NCBI GenBank assembly: GCA_017654935.2
Contig: CM065690.1
Location: 38,811,846-38,875,845 of the forward strand
DNA length: 64,000 nt
Direction of reading: 5' to 3'
Source of the DNA: Phymorhynchus buccinoides
Taxonomy: Eukaryota; Mollusca; Gastropoda; Neogastropoda; Raphitomidae
Part shown: positions 11,201 through 22,536 of the stretch, in pieces
Position numbering within the stretch: position 1 is the stretch's first letter
How the letters are laid out: each line of letters opens with the position of its first letter
Notes under the pieces: model-generated
Told to the model about the DNA's origin: nothing
Seen by the model: only the letters and a program-made list of their open reading frames with translations
Databases searched by the model: none
Translations under genes and position numbers: made by a program

Positions 11201-12944
11201 AGCACTTTGGGTACCATATTTAATTTTAACACACACAAAAAACTGATTTTGTAATAACACTTTTCTTATCATATTATCATTATACTTTATCAGAGGCAAA
11301 GGTCTTCATTAGGACAAATACAACTATTGCCTTACAGCTCATAAAACATTGGTTTTCATTATCTGCCTATGCATATTTATACCATTTGTTAGCTTCATGT
11401 TAAACTACCCTTTCAAAGTTTTAATATGCAGCAACTGTCACTTTTTACAAGAAGAAAATGACTTTTCGAAACATAAGCCAAAACATGGCGGCGTTGTGAT
11501 TCGAGCATCATTCTGAAAGACAATCAGCCCTATTTGTACGTACTGTGCCATTGCAAGGTAGACTGGTTTCTGCAGGTTGAACTGGGAGGGGTGAGCCATC
11601 ATGGCCATATCCACATCTGAGAAAGCCCCTTTGTTGATGAGGTCAATCTTTCCACCGCCTCCTTCTTCTGCCGGAGTGCCCAGCACTGTCAGCTGCATTC
11701 ACATAAATAACATAGTGATACATGTGGTAATACAATATAAAAAAAACCCAGCTAACTCAAAAGGGTACCAAAAAAAAAAAATCAGATGACACGTACATTT
11801 TGTTTTTGGTCCCAATTTTATCCTTCTTTGGGCACAACTTTTCTTTTTTCATCTCAACATATCGGCTATATCAAAATAAAGTTTCAGTTCTTTCGATTTT
11901 GACTTACCAGATTTAAAAGTTTGGTGTGCATGTGTTTGTAATCTCAAAAAGAGTTACTGGTTGTAAGATTTTAATAAAGCCTGAAATTGCATTTGTTTTT
12001 AGTCTTCTTCAAACAGACATAATTATAAGTTTGCACAGCTGTTTCCATATAGTTAAAGAAATACTTTTTGATATATTTTTAATTTATATCAAATAACCAA
12101 CAAGTTCAAAATCAAGTTTAGAGTCCGTTTTCCAGTTTTCGCTGGTCTCCTCGCTGCATTCAGCCGACACATTCTGATTTCGGAGGAGCTAGAAGGAAAA
12201 AAACTAATGGAAGGTTGTTGGGTTTTTTAAAGGCAGGAGAATGGGCCCAAAGTAGTAGATGCCACAAAGCAAGTAAAATGGTAGAGTCAAAGAGAGAAAC
12301 AGATTAGTGTAAGTTACAAGCACAGAAGTTCCAGAAGGTAGTGGAACTATTTGTATAGAAGACACCACCACCATCACCCCTCCTGGTATCCCCATGGGGG
12401 GACATTAGCTTCTAATAGTCATCAACTCATCTTTTTTTGTTCAGAACAAACCCATGGATACATTTTTACTTTCCTGCCTCCATCCTTTAAAAATCACACT
12501 AACATACACTGACACAGACAGATACTACAAATACTGAGATAGATGCACACACTCCCACACCTTCCCCTGTCCCGTAAACTCGGGTGCACACAGGGCTGCC
12601 TGGATTCCAAGCGATGCCGCTACGCCAATCATGGCAATCAGGTTGTGTCCACAGGCATGGCCGATGCCCGGCAGTGCATCATACTCACACAGCACCGCTA
12701 TATTGGGCTGCTCTCCTTTCAACTCCACGTTGTTTGGCTGAGCGTGGAATGCTGTTTCAAGCATGTAGCTTCTCTGCACTTTGAAGCCGTTTTCTTCCAA
12801 AAATGTAGTCAAGGTGTCATGTGCATATTTTTCTTCAAAGCACAGTTCCGGATGGTTCCAAATGCTCTGACTGACACCTTTCAAAGCTTGTGCCTTGGCA
12901 TCAATTGCATCACACACAATCTGCTTCAGTCTGTCCTCTGCCAT
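8201..12944 (-). CDS. PM20D2: PM20D2-like Xaa-Arg dipeptidase, copy A (5 of 6 exons)
   Basis: Peptidase M20 family, PM20D2 type, a cytosolic dinuclear-zinc enzyme whose vertebrate members hydrolyse dipeptides with basic C-terminal residues such as beta-alanyl-lysine. Exons in transcript order: 12561-12944, 11544-11692, 10506-10648, 8855-9009, 8201-8444, with matching phases. Visible motifs: [16 protein letters not shown] (metal-binding region), [11 protein letters not shown] (catalytic Glu region), YHGKTAHAA and a [14 protein letters not shown] segment. About 358 residues are encoded against about 407 in copy B; the last exon is missing at the gap side. Start at 12944 matches copy B; a TTTGCAG just upstream could mark an earlier noncoding exon. 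Roughly 95% identical to copy B in exon 1, with clearly diverged introns, so a tandem paralogue rather than an allele. Intron 3 is swollen by a SINE, a poly-G tract and a minisatellite. Confidence 0.88.
9230..9655 (-). mobile_element. tRNA-derived SINE
   Basis: Read on the minus strand, 9655-9565 resembles a tRNA head: an A-box-like TGGCCGAGTAGTAGA and, about 50 bases on, a B-box-like GGTTTGAATCC, with flanks GGAGCCACGG and CGCTGTGGCCAC. The body continues with TCCTTCGGATGAGGC and GAGGTTCCCGTGTGC, the kind of central segment I recall from invertebrate SINEs. No intact tRNA fold, so not a tRNA gene. Lies in intron 3 of PM20D2 copy A and is absent from copy B. Confidence 0.7.
9736..9836. repeat. 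poly-G tract with few interruptions
   Basis: About 100 bp almost entirely G, directly before the 53-bp minisatellite. Pro-rich or Gly-rich frames across it are artefacts. Confidence 0.95.
9839..10315. repeat. 53-bp minisatellite, nine units
   Basis: Unit starts CCAATGACCCCTGAAGCTGA and ends GGATTTGACAGGG. Nine head-to-tail units with very few differences (two units share CCTATG for CCCCTG). Inside intron 3 of PM20D2 copy A; copy B's shorter intron has no such array. Confidence 0.93.
10721..11092. mobile_element. palindromic foldback element with telomere-like arms (copy 1)
   Basis: Ends GGTAAAGG / CCTTTACC. The arms are long near-perfect inverted repeats (ATAAAGCTGTATTTTATTAA and its complement). 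The left arm contains CCTATCCCTAACCCTA, the right arm GGGATAGGGTTAGGGTTAG. Flanked by 8-bp direct repeats TAAAATCA / AAAAATCA (one mismatch). No ORF. Relatives at 31950-32355 and 36479-36930. In intron 2 of PM20D2 copy A. Confidence 0.85.
12125..12400 (+). repeat. dispersed ~280-bp repeat (TTACAAGCACAGAA / CCCCAYGGGG family)
   Basis: Marked by GCTGGTCTCC, AGGCAGGAGAATGGGCC, AGAGTCAAAGAGAG, TTACAAGCACAGAAGTTCC and a terminal GGTATCCCCATGGGG. One of at least eight copies in the window (see 22537, 24905, 25665, 28955, 37100, 48320, 48865, 58105). Probably a SINE-like element; origin not determined. In intron 1 of PM20D2 copy A. Confidence 0.7.
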
Positions 12945-13083
12945 GTCTGCAAAACAAAATACTGCACTTTCAATTTCAATTCAAACATCAATTTACATTT
13001 GTTTGAAATAGAAAAGTGCAAAAGGCATTAAGAGGACTTTAGAGAGTGTACAAATGTGCATCAAGACAAAGTTGACTTTGTCA

Positions 13084-13085
<2 letters not shown>

Positions 13086-13153
<68 letters not shown>
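13086..13153. repeat. (GT)n microsatellite
   Basis: About 34 uninterrupted GT units, upstream of PM20D2 copy A. Its complement (AC)n follows at 13328, about 175 bp away, so the two could pair. Confidence 0.97.
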
Positions 13154-13156
<3 letters not shown>

Positions 13157-13325
13157 AAAACTGTTGTCCATAGTCTGAACCCATGACCATAAACCTTATG
13201 ACCCACATACTTGTGTATCTTGATCAGTTTACATTATATACACATTAAAAATAAACCAAATCTATAAGTGACCCAGCCAGATAGTTTCAGCATGCTCCAA
13301 CATGATGCTGAATCAGGCAAGAACA

Positions 13326-13327
<2 letters not shown>

Positions 13328-13415
<88 letters not shown>
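13328..13415. repeat. (AC)n microsatellite
   Basis: About 43 AC units with one AAAC interruption near the right end. In inverted relation to the (GT)n array to its left. Confidence 0.97.
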
Positions 13416-13424
13416 GGGAGTAGT

Positions 13425-13900
13425 TTTTTAATGGCTTGACTAATGACTGGAACATGCAGGGCCAAGTCGCAGACACCGCCTCCTCAGGTAACTTCTTCCA
13501 ATCTCTGTCTGACGGTCTGGAGCAAAAATGAACTTCACCTGTATTCAGTCCAGTGCAAGATAATGGGCAATTACTGGCTTTACTCTGACGGCTAGGTGCT
13601 AGGCTGAGTCTGATATTGTCCACTTTGACAATGTGGAAGATTTAATTTTTATACACATTGTGAGCATAGCCATCTTCCTGTAGTGCTCGAGTGTGGGCCA
13701 TTCTAACTGCGCTAGCTTGTTAGATATGCTGGAGGTGTTCTGGTAGCAGCTAGGCATGAAAAGAGCTGTCCTTCTCCGTATTGGATCAGGAAAGGGCCAC
13801 AATGTGGCATATCATCGACAATTTTGTAAACATTCCTCAATCTGGGTGAATGGGTCCTAAACGGAACTGGCATATATTACAGGAAGGGTCTAACAAGGGT
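13425..13900 (-). mobile_element. LINE 3' coding fragment
   Basis: Minus-strand frames read DPIRRRTALFMPSCYQN, then LAQLEWPTLEHYR and RDWKKLPEEAVSA, matching the order of motifs at the C-terminus of CR1/Jockey-like LINE ORF2 proteins (QLxWxxLxxRR ... DWNxLP). Broken by frameshifts. Opposed to the plus-strand fragment that follows. Confidence 0.6.
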
Positions 13901-13974
13901 CAGATACAATGGCTAAGTGGGTCTGATATTCTTGATCCCCATCACCCAAGGAGTGCAGTTAAGCATATAACTTT

Positions 13975-15270
13975 ACACAATGCAAACCTCAACAGAAGGT
14001 AAAGAGCAAAAGTATTCAGCAGAGCAGAATAACATCCTGATCCCTCAGCTCATTGAACAAATCGAGGAACTGACAGAGAATCTGGAAGCCGGTCAGCAAA
14101 CAGACATGATAATCATGGACTTTGCCAAGGCCTTTAGCAGGGTAAATCATAGCCTTCTGCTGCATAAACTACACATGTATGGCATAAGGGGCAATGTGAA
14201 CAGATGGGTGACAGACTTCCTCCTCGGCCGACGGCAGGCTGTCGTTCTTGAGGGCACCCAGTCAGGCTACATCAAATCAGGCGTACCACAGGGATCAGTG
14301 CTAGGCCCATGCCCATTTCTGGCATAATAAATGATTTGCCAGAAAAACTGTCTTCAAAAGCAAGGCTCTTTGCTGACAGTCTACATGCTCATCTGCTCAG
14401 GGGAGGACCATGTCTGCTTACAGAAAGACCTCCAACGACTTGAGGAATAGGAGAAGAAGTGGGACATGCAGTTTCACCACAGACTATACTATAGTTTCAC
14501 AGCAGGAAGCCCTTGCACCACCCATACCAACTGCATGGACACACCTTGGACACCGTCCAAACAGCCAAGTATCTGGGTGTCACCCTACAAGCAACTGGCA
14601 GCTGGGATGTCCATGTGAACACCATTATGGCAAAGGCCAGCTAGACACTCGGCTTCCTACGAAGGAACCTGAAGACAGCCTCCATTGAACTGCGAGAGAA
14701 AGCCTACATGGCATTTACCGCCATGCTACAGAGGCTCATATGGAATTCACTGTAGCAACGCCGACAAGCCACCAGACTCACCATGCTGTATAAAATACTC
14801 AATGGCATGGTGAGTGTGAACAGGAGCAAAGTCATACCTCAGCGCAGCCAGAGCGGCAACGTATGGGTAATTCACAACAGCTCCTCATTCCCCAGTGTCG
14901 GACATACTGTTAAAGCTCCTTTTTTCCATGAACAATCAAGGAGTGGAACGACCTGCCAGCACCTGCAGTGGAGGCCAGAAGTCCAGAGAGCTTTACAGCC
15001 AGAGTCTGGAAGTTCCTCAAAGGACACCGCCTGCTGCACTTGCTGCGGCTGGTGGCCCCACTCAGGGGTTATCAGTCTAACAACCAAGCAAAAGCCATCC
15101 CCTGCAGATTCCCATCAAGCTAGGAGTTTTCCTTTTGTTTGTCCTCTCTTGAAGTCTCTTCTTTCTTTAATCTTTGGCCTCCTGGCCCTTTCTTCCAGCA
15201 TATATGTGGATGAACCTCCCTGCCCTGGTTCCGTGACTTAATAAACTTTATTATAAAGTGTCTCTCACTC
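13975..15270 (+). mobile_element. degenerate LINE reverse-transcriptase fragment
   Basis: Reads IIMDFAKAFSRVNHSLLLHK (RT motif A), GVPQGSVLGP (motif B), then in a shifted frame ALFADS (remnant of the FADD box), and further on LTMLYKILNGMV near the ORF2 C-terminus. Several frameshifts and stops; lacks the endonuclease domain, so 5'-truncated and dead. Related to the element at 33935-35740. Confidence 0.75.
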
Positions 15271-15548
15271 TCTGTTTCACTTCAATAGTGTTGCAACATT
15301 GACATTTACAAAAATAAACTCAAAGTAAATTGCAACATCGCCCAAAATGACATATAATGTAAGACAACTTCTTTTGGAACTCACTTGTCGACTTGATTTC
15401 TTCTCAGTTGTGAGCATGCAAGATCGAAAGTAAATTGATTTGACAAGCCTCGTTTTCATAATAAGGGCACAAGAAATCCCATGATGCAGCTATTTCCGCA
15501 TGGAAGTGTTTAAACCGAAAGTAAAAGAGTCAGAATGTGTGTGTGTGT

Positions 15549-15576
15549 CAGAGAGAGAGAGAGAGAGAGAGAGAGG
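15549..15576. repeat. short (GA)n microsatellite
   Basis: About 14 GA units after a short GT run. The 300 bp around it show no gene. Confidence 0.9.
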
Positions 15577-15744
15577 TTGGGTGGTGAGAGTATGCCCAAA
15601 GGTACAGTCTTTGGTATGCCTACGTCTATATAGACATAGACTACATGTGGGCTTAGGCCCTTTATCAGATGGAACCGATCCCCCCTCTCTCTTTCTCTGT
15701 GTGTTTGGTTTAACTTCTAGTTAGGCAAAACCGACACCCCCAAA

Positions 15745-15870
15745 GGGAATGAATATTACGTTTTACGACCTCCCAGTCCTATGGGACATTAATTTTTTAC
15801 ACACAACAGAACCATCAAACAGGATGATGGCGGTTGTCTACTGCAAGAAGAAGAAAATAAAGAAGAATTT
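15745..15870 (+). mobile_element. LINE 3' tail fragment
   Basis: Contains ACAACAGAACCATCAAAC, GATGATGGCGGTTGTCTACT and an AAG-rich end, the same tail found after LINE fragments at 38141-38205 and, complementary, at about 33935-33985. Confidence 0.5.
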
Positions 15871-15924
15871 CAATTTGGTTTGGGGGAACCGACCCCCCTT
15901 TTTTTAGTCTTTTTGGGGGGACAG

Positions 15925-16065
15925 TCGCTATTTTGCCGGTCATGGTAATTTAGCCTGCAGGCTATTTTGCCGGTCACGGTACTTTAGCCTGCAGGCTATT
16001 TTGCCGGTCACGGTAATTTAGCCTGCAGGCTATTTTGCCGGTCACGATACTTTAGCCTGTAGCCC
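15925..16065. repeat. 34-bp tandem repeat, four units
   Basis: Unit GCTATTTTGCCGGTCACGGT followed by AATTTAGCCTGCAG; four units, joined by the palindrome GCCTGCAGGC and followed by a complementary GCTAAATTACCGG, so the array can fold. No coding potential. Confidence 0.85.
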
Positions 16066-16783
16066 CCGTGTTGGCTAAATTACCGGTCAAGCTAAACTAA
16101 GCTGGAATGCTAGTTTATTTTAAAATCATACTTTTCTTTAGCAATATTCAATGTAATGTGCCTTTGCTAAGGAACTAGGATAGGTACTCATTTTCTTTCA
16201 TTCCTGGCACTGAGATACAGCAACGTGACACATGGAGAGAGATAGAGGTATGAGCAGTGAAAGACAGTGAAAGAGAGAGAATGAGAAAGACCATGACAGA
16301 GATAGTGAGAGAGACAGGGTCGCGGTCTCAAGATGGAGGCTGAAATTTTTCTGTAGAATATTTGGGGAACGTTTTGTTGAAAAAAGAAAGCAGCCTCCTT
16401 AGTCTCAAAAGTTAAAGAGGCTAATTGACAGCCATATCATCCGAAGGAGCTCATCCTTTGGTTATTTTAAAAGAATTTGAGACGAATTTTGAACATTACA
16501 GCTGTTTTTGACTCGGGCGACCGTGTACTCACTAACCCGTATTGAAGTGGCCGGCGGGCTACTTTTCAAATTGAGTTGTTTTTCTCCTGCACCTTACTCT
16601 TTTTGCACTTTTCAACTAACATAACGGTGGAATCACAGGTATTTATTGTTTTATTCATGCATCTGTAATATATAACTGTTGCTGGTAGCATTATACTTTC
16701 AGCTAAATTTTGTGATTAGATTTTCCAGTTTTACGTTGTTAAGATTTGTGTTTACTTTCGTTTTCAAAGAAGATTAGGCTAAA

Positions 16784-17734
16784 ATGTCAAAATCAAGGAA
16801 GGACTCGAACAAATCAGGCTCACCAAGACCTAGTAGAAAAGACAGTGGCAAGAAGATTGACATAAATGCACCATGGATTTGTATCACTTGTGATGATGCA
16901 GTAGATGAAAATTCGATTGAGTGCCACCAGTGCAAGCAATGGTGTCATCGAGGCTGCTCTGGCCTGACCGGTGAGCAATACAAGTGTTTGAGCAAAGGGG
17001 GGGACTACATGGTTTGGCGGTGTGTAAAATGCAGACAGTCAGGAAAGTCGGAGGTTTCAACGCGTATGGAAGCCAAGCTTGATAATGCACTCAAAATGTT
17101 GGAGGATATGAAAACGAGAATGAACTTGTTTGAAGACAAACACTCTGCCTGTAGTGTTGAGGCCATAGAAAATAAAATAAAATAAACCGTGGAAGTCACA
17201 GTTGATGAATACATGACTGAAATGAGGGAGAAAGAGAAGAGAAAGTTAAACATCATTGTTGTTAACCTACCAGAAAGTGAGCATGACACGGCAATGGACA
17301 GAAAAAAGGAAGACAGGGACAGAGTCAGGAAGCTAGTGGGGAAGACGGCTGATGATGTAAATGTACAAGAAGTTGATGACCCGGTCAGGCTAGGCGCTAT
17401 CAAGATAGGCAGTGATGTAAGACCAAGACTTCTGAGAATGACGGTCAAAACCGAAGACACCAAAAGGAAAATTATGAGAAATGTTAGCAATCTCAACAAG
17501 AATGTGCCACCTAAAAACAGGATCTATATCAATGAGGATTGCACCCCAAAAGAAAGGGAAAAAATCAAAAGGCTGAGAGAAGAAATCAAAGTCAGAGCAT
17601 CTGGGGGTGAACTAAATCTGATCATCAACTACAGGGAAGGAAACTGGAAAGATAGTGACAAGGCAGACAAAAGACGGACAGGGAACAGAGACGGACAAAG
17701 GACGCACGCCCTCTCAGGCATCAGCTCAGGCTGA
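16784..17734 (+). pseudogene. LINE ORF1 with PHD finger, one in-frame stop
   Basis: Starts MSKSRKDSNKSGSPRPSRK. Residues about 28-82 form a Cys4-His-Cys3 PHD-type zinc finger (WICITCDDAVDE, CHQCKQWCHRGC, WRCVKC), followed by a coiled-coil stretch. TAA at 17183-17185 interrupts the frame, which then continues in register to 17734 (REKEKRKLNIIVVNLPESE, a segment typical of CR1-type ORF1p). PHD ORF1 proteins are thought to bind RNA, protein or chromatin during retrotransposition; the role here is inferred from family. Confidence 0.8.
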
Positions 17735-17762
17735 AGCAGAGAAAGGGGCTGCCATTCATTGA

Positions 17763-18788
17763 CATGAGAAAAGAAAAAACCATGTACATAGTGTAAATAA
17801 ACCTGTTTTTGAACAAAAGCATCCTAAGTTATTTTCTTGTTCTTCTGATAAACTTGAATGTTCTAGTTGTAAAGTTCTTTATAGCAATGTAGATAGTTTT
17901 TTGAATAAAAGAGATGAATTGCTTGTGAGATTGTGTGACACAAAGCCTAACATAATTGGTTTCACAGAAATACTAGCCAAAAATCAAGTTCACTCGATAT
18001 GCACTTCTGAATACGAGCTTCCTAACTATGATCTGTTTATAAACAAAGAGCCACAAAGAGGTATACTTTTATATGTTGACAAAGCTTTAAATGCTAGAGA
18101 ATGTGAGGAACTCAATAACTTATCTTTTAAAGAAAGTTTATTTTGCACTTTTAAAGGTGCCAATGATGAGTCAGTACTCATTGGATGTATTTATCGTAGT
18201 CCCAATTCAACACCAGAAAATACGAGGAAATTATTTGACTTACTAAAATTTGATTATATTTCTAAATTTGATAAAGTTTGCATTTTCGGCGACTTTAATT
18301 TTCCAGATGCCCATTGGAAGGAAGTGCACAGTAGTAATATTAATCTGACACAGGACTTTATTGAATGTACCAGAGACGCCTTTTTAATCCAAAAAGTGAC
18401 ACAGTCAACAAGACATAGGGTTAACCAAAGATCAACGATGGATGACTTGATATTTGTAAATGATGACGACTTAATATCTGACATAATGCATGTAGAACCA
18501 CTAGGTAAAAGTGATCATGATGTGTTGTTGTTTGATTTATATGTACCAAGAATTAAAGTAAAACCTGAGAGGAAAAACAGATATGAACTAAGGAATGGTA
18601 ATTATAATGAAATGAGACATGCATTAAGCATTTTTGATTACTCAGTTTTAAATGATTTAAACGTAGATGATATGTGGAATGTTATCCGTAACCTTGTGAT
18701 AAACAATATGGAATTGTACATACCTAAAGTACCTACAACATCCGACAAAGTGAAACCTTCATGGATAAATAAAAAAAACCTTTTCTAG
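17763..18788 (+). pseudogene. LINE ORF2, endonuclease part
   Basis: Open from 17763 after a TGA at 17760, with no ATG near the start; the domain itself begins at VLYSNVDSFLNKRDEL. Endonuclease/exonuclease/phosphatase fold motifs: PNIIGFTE (metal-binding Glu), IYRSPNS, GDFNFPDAHW and SDHDVLLFDL (catalytic SDH). Ends early at 18786 because of a frameshift at the adjacent A-run; the reverse transcriptase continues in the +1 frame. Confidence 0.85.
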
Positions 18789-18792
18789 ATTT

Positions 18793-20568
18793 TTGCAGAC
18801 TAAAGGTCAGGCTTATGTAGCTTCTAAGCAGAAACTGAATAAAAAGGGACCAGCTTATAAAAAGTATAGAAAAAAAGTAAATAAGTGTAATAAATCTATC
18901 AAAAAAGCAAGAAAAGTCTATGAAAAAAATATAGCAACTAATTGTAAGACAAATCCCAAACCTTTTTGGAAATATGTACATGAGAGGTCTAAAGCTAGTG
19001 CAGGTGTTAGTGCTTTGAAAACAGACAATGGCGATTTTGCTGTTACTGACAGTGATAAAGCAGAAGTCCTCAATAATTTCTTTTCCAGTGTGTTTACTAA
19101 CGAAGACATTACAACACTGCCAAATTTATCAGACTGTGAAAATTCAGATGGAGTATCAGTGTCCGATGTTAGAATAACTCCTAAAGCTGTTGAAACAAAA
19201 TTAAAAGAATTAGATGGTACAAAAGCACAAGGTCCTGATGGAATCCCCCCAAGAGTTTTAAAAGAATTAGCTAAAGAGCTAGCTTTTCCTCTATGTGTAC
19301 TTTTTAATAAGTCTCTTGAGACAGGTTCAATTCCCGAAGAATGGAAGCAAGCAAATGTTACGGCTATTTTTAAAAAAGGTTCAAGATCTCAACCAGGTAA
19401 CTATAGACCTGTCAGCTTGACATGTATTGTTTGTAAAATTTTAGAGTCATTTGTTAGAGAGGTAATCACAGATCATATGAATGTTAATAAACTATATACT
19501 CCATGTCAACATGGCTTTAGAAATAAAAGATCTTGTACTACGCAGCTTCTTGAAGTTATGGAGGAAATAACTGACCTGTTGGATAATGGTGATAATGTTG
19601 ATATTGTATATTTGGATTTCAGGAAAGCTTTTGATAGTGTGCCACATGAGAGACTGTTAATTAAATTGAAAGCTTACGGCATAGCTGGTAATGTACACAA
19701 CTGGATTAGAAACTTCCTTACTGACAGATACCAGAGAGTTAGAGTAGGGGAAATGTACTCGTCTAAGACAAACGTTTTAAGTGGAATCCCTCAGGGAAGC
19801 ATCTTGGGTCCTACCTTATTTACCATTTTCATAAATGACCTCCCTGAATGTGTGGAGTCGTCTTGTAAAGTATTCGCAGACGATACAAAGATTTTTAATA
19901 AAGCCAAGAATAATAAACTAATTCAAAAAGATTTAAATAAATTACAAGATTGGACAAACGAATGGAACCTTTATTTTAATACTGATAAATGTAAGGTAAT
20001 GCACGTTGGTAAAAGTAATCCAAATGCAACTTACACCATGGAAAAAAACAATGCCCCTTGTCCAGTAACAGTGTGCGAGCTAGAAAAAGATCTGGGGGTA
20101 ACCTTTGACAAAGACCTTTCATTTGATATACACATCCAGAACTGCATCAATAAAGCAAACCAAATGATAGGATTGATTAAAAGAACATTTATCAGTATTG
20201 ATCATGATATTTTTATTAAATTATACAAAGCTTTAGTTAGACCGCACTTAGAATATGGCAACATTATCTGGGCTCCAAAATTTAAGTACCAGTCAATAGC
20301 AATTGAAAGGGTGCAGCGTAGAGCTACAAAACTTGTTAAAGCATGCAAAATCATGGATTATTACCACAGATTACAGTACCTTAATTTATTTTCACTTAAA
20401 GGAAGGAGAACAAGGGGAGATCTTATAGAAACTTATAAAATATTCAACAATCATGTGGATTTGTCCTGGAGTAATTTCTTTTCATCTCCTCAATACAATA
20501 TGACTAGAAACGCCTGTGGTAAAGTTTTTGTTAAAAGATATAATACTAACATAAGAAAAAATTACTAA
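18793..20568 (+). pseudogene. LINE ORF2, reverse-transcriptase part
   Basis: 591-codon open frame. RT motifs in order: GPDGIPPRVLK, NYRPVSLT (about residue 203), YLDFRKAFDS (motif A, about 273), GIPQGSILGPTLF (motif B, about 334), FADDTKIF (motif C, about 360), and C-terminal RPHLEYGNIIW. All catalytic Asp residues are present. The frame stops at 20568, but the next frame continues the C-terminal signature (NMWNELPTDVKCAPHTN), so about 20 bases appear lost here compared with the sibling at 32836-33232. Not translatable as one protein in this copy. Confidence 0.88.
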
Positions 20569-20924
20569 CATGTGGAACGAATTGCCTACTGACGTAAAAT
20601 GTGCACCTCATACTAATATGTTTAAAAATCGTCTGGATACATTACCAAAATTTTTAGAAGTTTTTAGAAGCTATGACGAATAATGATTTATGAGGAAAAT
20701 TTATGCCGCATCAACCTTGACCAAAAAGATACATTTACCAGAAAAATCATAAAAGATGGGACTGTTTGGAAAATCTTTACGGCTTGTTTTGTCCCTACCT
20801 ACCTACCTACCTACCTACCTAAAGGAGAGCGAGAGAGGAGAGTGGGGGCAGTCACCGGCTTTACCGCATAAAAAACCAGTTCATTTGTGGCAGTACCATG
20901 GCCGATGAGGTTTAACTGATAATA

Positions 20925-21132
20925 CTACTCGGGGACACAATTTTAAACTAACCAAAACACTAACCAACACCAGACAGTTTCATTCATTCTTTACTAATAG
21001 AATAACAAATTTATGGAACAATTTATCATTTGATACCGTCAATGCACCTTCAGTAAATGCATTTAAAAATCGTATTGACAAAGAATTATTAAAATATACT
21101 TTTTCTACCAATTTGGATGTATATGAAAAATA
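20925..21132 (+). mobile_element. LINE ORF2 C-terminal fragment
   Basis: Reads TRQFHSFFTNRITNLWNNLS then APSVNAFKNRIDKELLKYTF to a stop; the FxNRxxNxWNxLP...FKNRxD arrangement is the C-terminal signature of the same LINE group. A different subfamily from the element just upstream. Confidence 0.7.
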
Positions 21133-21319
21133 AAGCTAAGTGTTAGTATACACTGAAGCCAAAATAAATCCACGGGCAAATAAAATATAAAAAAAACAAT
21201 TGATATTTGATGCAAAAAATTACCACTAATGAGGGCAAAAGGCTTATAGCCTATAGCCTTATGTGATGTGATGTGGTTACTGCTACACCTATCTGTATTG
21301 TTAAAAAATCGGGACTTTA

Positions 21320-21672
21320 CTGGTCAGGTCAGGTCAGGTCAGGTATTTGGACGACCAGGCCTTGCAGCCTCTCAATGCGTCCTTCCTTTTAGTTAGTGTT
21401 TGGCAATTGCTGTGGCGGTTTTTAGCATCCATATTGATGCACTAATCATGGATGTACTTTAACAGGGCAATTTTTGGATCACTGTCTAGGAGGTTTTTGA
21501 ATTTGTTAGTATCTGAGGCCAGTTTAGTATGTGCAGGGAGGTTGTTCCAATATTGGGTTGCACTGCCTCCGGGTATTGCCTTCAGTATTGTTCCCACCAT
21601 CATTGTATTTACAAATGTCCCATGTGTGTCTGTTCCAGACCGAGAGGACGTAAAACACCATTTTTGATTCAT
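21320..21672 (-). mobile_element. 5'-truncated LINE fragment with (GACCT)n tail
   Basis: Minus-strand frame ends QYWNNLPAHTKLASDTNKFK NLLDS (space only to break the run), the LINE C-terminal signature, followed by a 3' untranslated part and a tail of GACCT units (GGTCA repeats on the plus strand at about 21325-21345). The same tail marks the fragment at 26245. Confidence 0.7.
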
Positions 21673-21839
21673 TCATCAGAGTGGGGGCAGAGACAGAGAA
21701 ACAACGAGGGAGACAGAAACTGTGAGACTGAGAGAGAAACACATAAAGATAGAGAATACAGACAGGCTATAACAAGCAGGTATAGACCAGAGAGAGATTA
21801 TCATAAAAGACACACACAGAAGGACAGGCAGAAAGAGAG

Positions 21840-21840
21840 A

Positions 21841-21910
<70 letters not shown>

Positions 21911-21990
21911 GAGAGAGAGAGAGAGAGAGAATAAGAGAGAGATACAGACAGAAAGAGCGAGAGAGAATAAGAGAGAGATACAGACAGAAA
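21840..21990. repeat. (GT)n/(GA)n microsatellite
   Basis: A GT run then a long GA run with interruptions (AATAAGAGAGAGATACAGAC twice). The frames on both strands (Arg-Glu or Leu-Ser repeats) are composition artefacts. 21990-22390 shows nothing further. Confidence 0.95.
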
Positions 21991-22394
21991 GAGATAGAGA
22001 GGTCATACACTCACACACACACTTGTGCGCATTAATAGTTAACCCCCAACACACACACGTGTGAGCGCGCATGCATGCACTTGTCACACAAGCAGACCAC
22101 AACCATAACACACAAATAATAATTACACCAATGTCCTGGGCCTTATTGGACCACGGGACCTAAAAGAATCCTCAAAATTACAGATGGGCTTGTTGGGCCA
22201 AAAGTGGAACTTATCGGGCCTGGGACATAGCGGGCTTATCCCGAATGATGACTCACAGACATCGTCACATCGTATTGGGGTCAACCCGTATGCAGTGATT
22301 GAGTGTGGCTAGGCCTTGAGAAAGAGTGAGAGAGAGACAGGCAGAGAGGGATAAAGAGAAACAGATTGAGAGAGAAACAGAGATTGAGAGAGAG

Positions 22395-22414
22395 GGGGGG
22401 GGGGGGGGGGGGGA
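22395..22414. repeat. poly-G tract
   Basis: About 19 G residues within a GA-rich stretch. Confidence 0.9.
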
Positions 22415-22536
22415 GAAAACAATAGACAGAAATTAAGACAGAGACAGTGTGAGAGTGAAAGAATGAGACAGTGTACTAAACTTCCAGAAGGCGGAGGGAT
22501 CATTTGCATAACAAAACAACACCCCTACACGGAGTT

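Larger units (their letters stand above)
16320..20821 (+). mobile_element. near full-length CR1-like LINE
   Basis: Non-LTR retrotransposon of about 4.5 kb with ORF1 (PHD finger), ORF2 (apurinic endonuclease plus reverse transcriptase) and a 3' tail of five CCTA units (20798-20821). The 5' end is uncertain; I place it near 16320, where a 5' untranslated region would fit. Three lesions: an in-frame stop in ORF1 (17183), a frameshift in ORF2 at an A-run (about 18772-18782), and a C-terminal frameshift near 20555. It resembles the CR1/L2/Rex1 group by PHD-bearing ORF1 and tandem-unit 3' tail. A 5'-truncated sibling with the same tail lies inverted at 32836-33232. Confidence 0.88.

Noticed and set aside
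21767..22111. Ser/Leu- and Arg/Glu-repeat reading frames
   Set aside because: Translations of GA/CT and GT/AC microsatellites, as also at 38434-38856 and 61694-62260.
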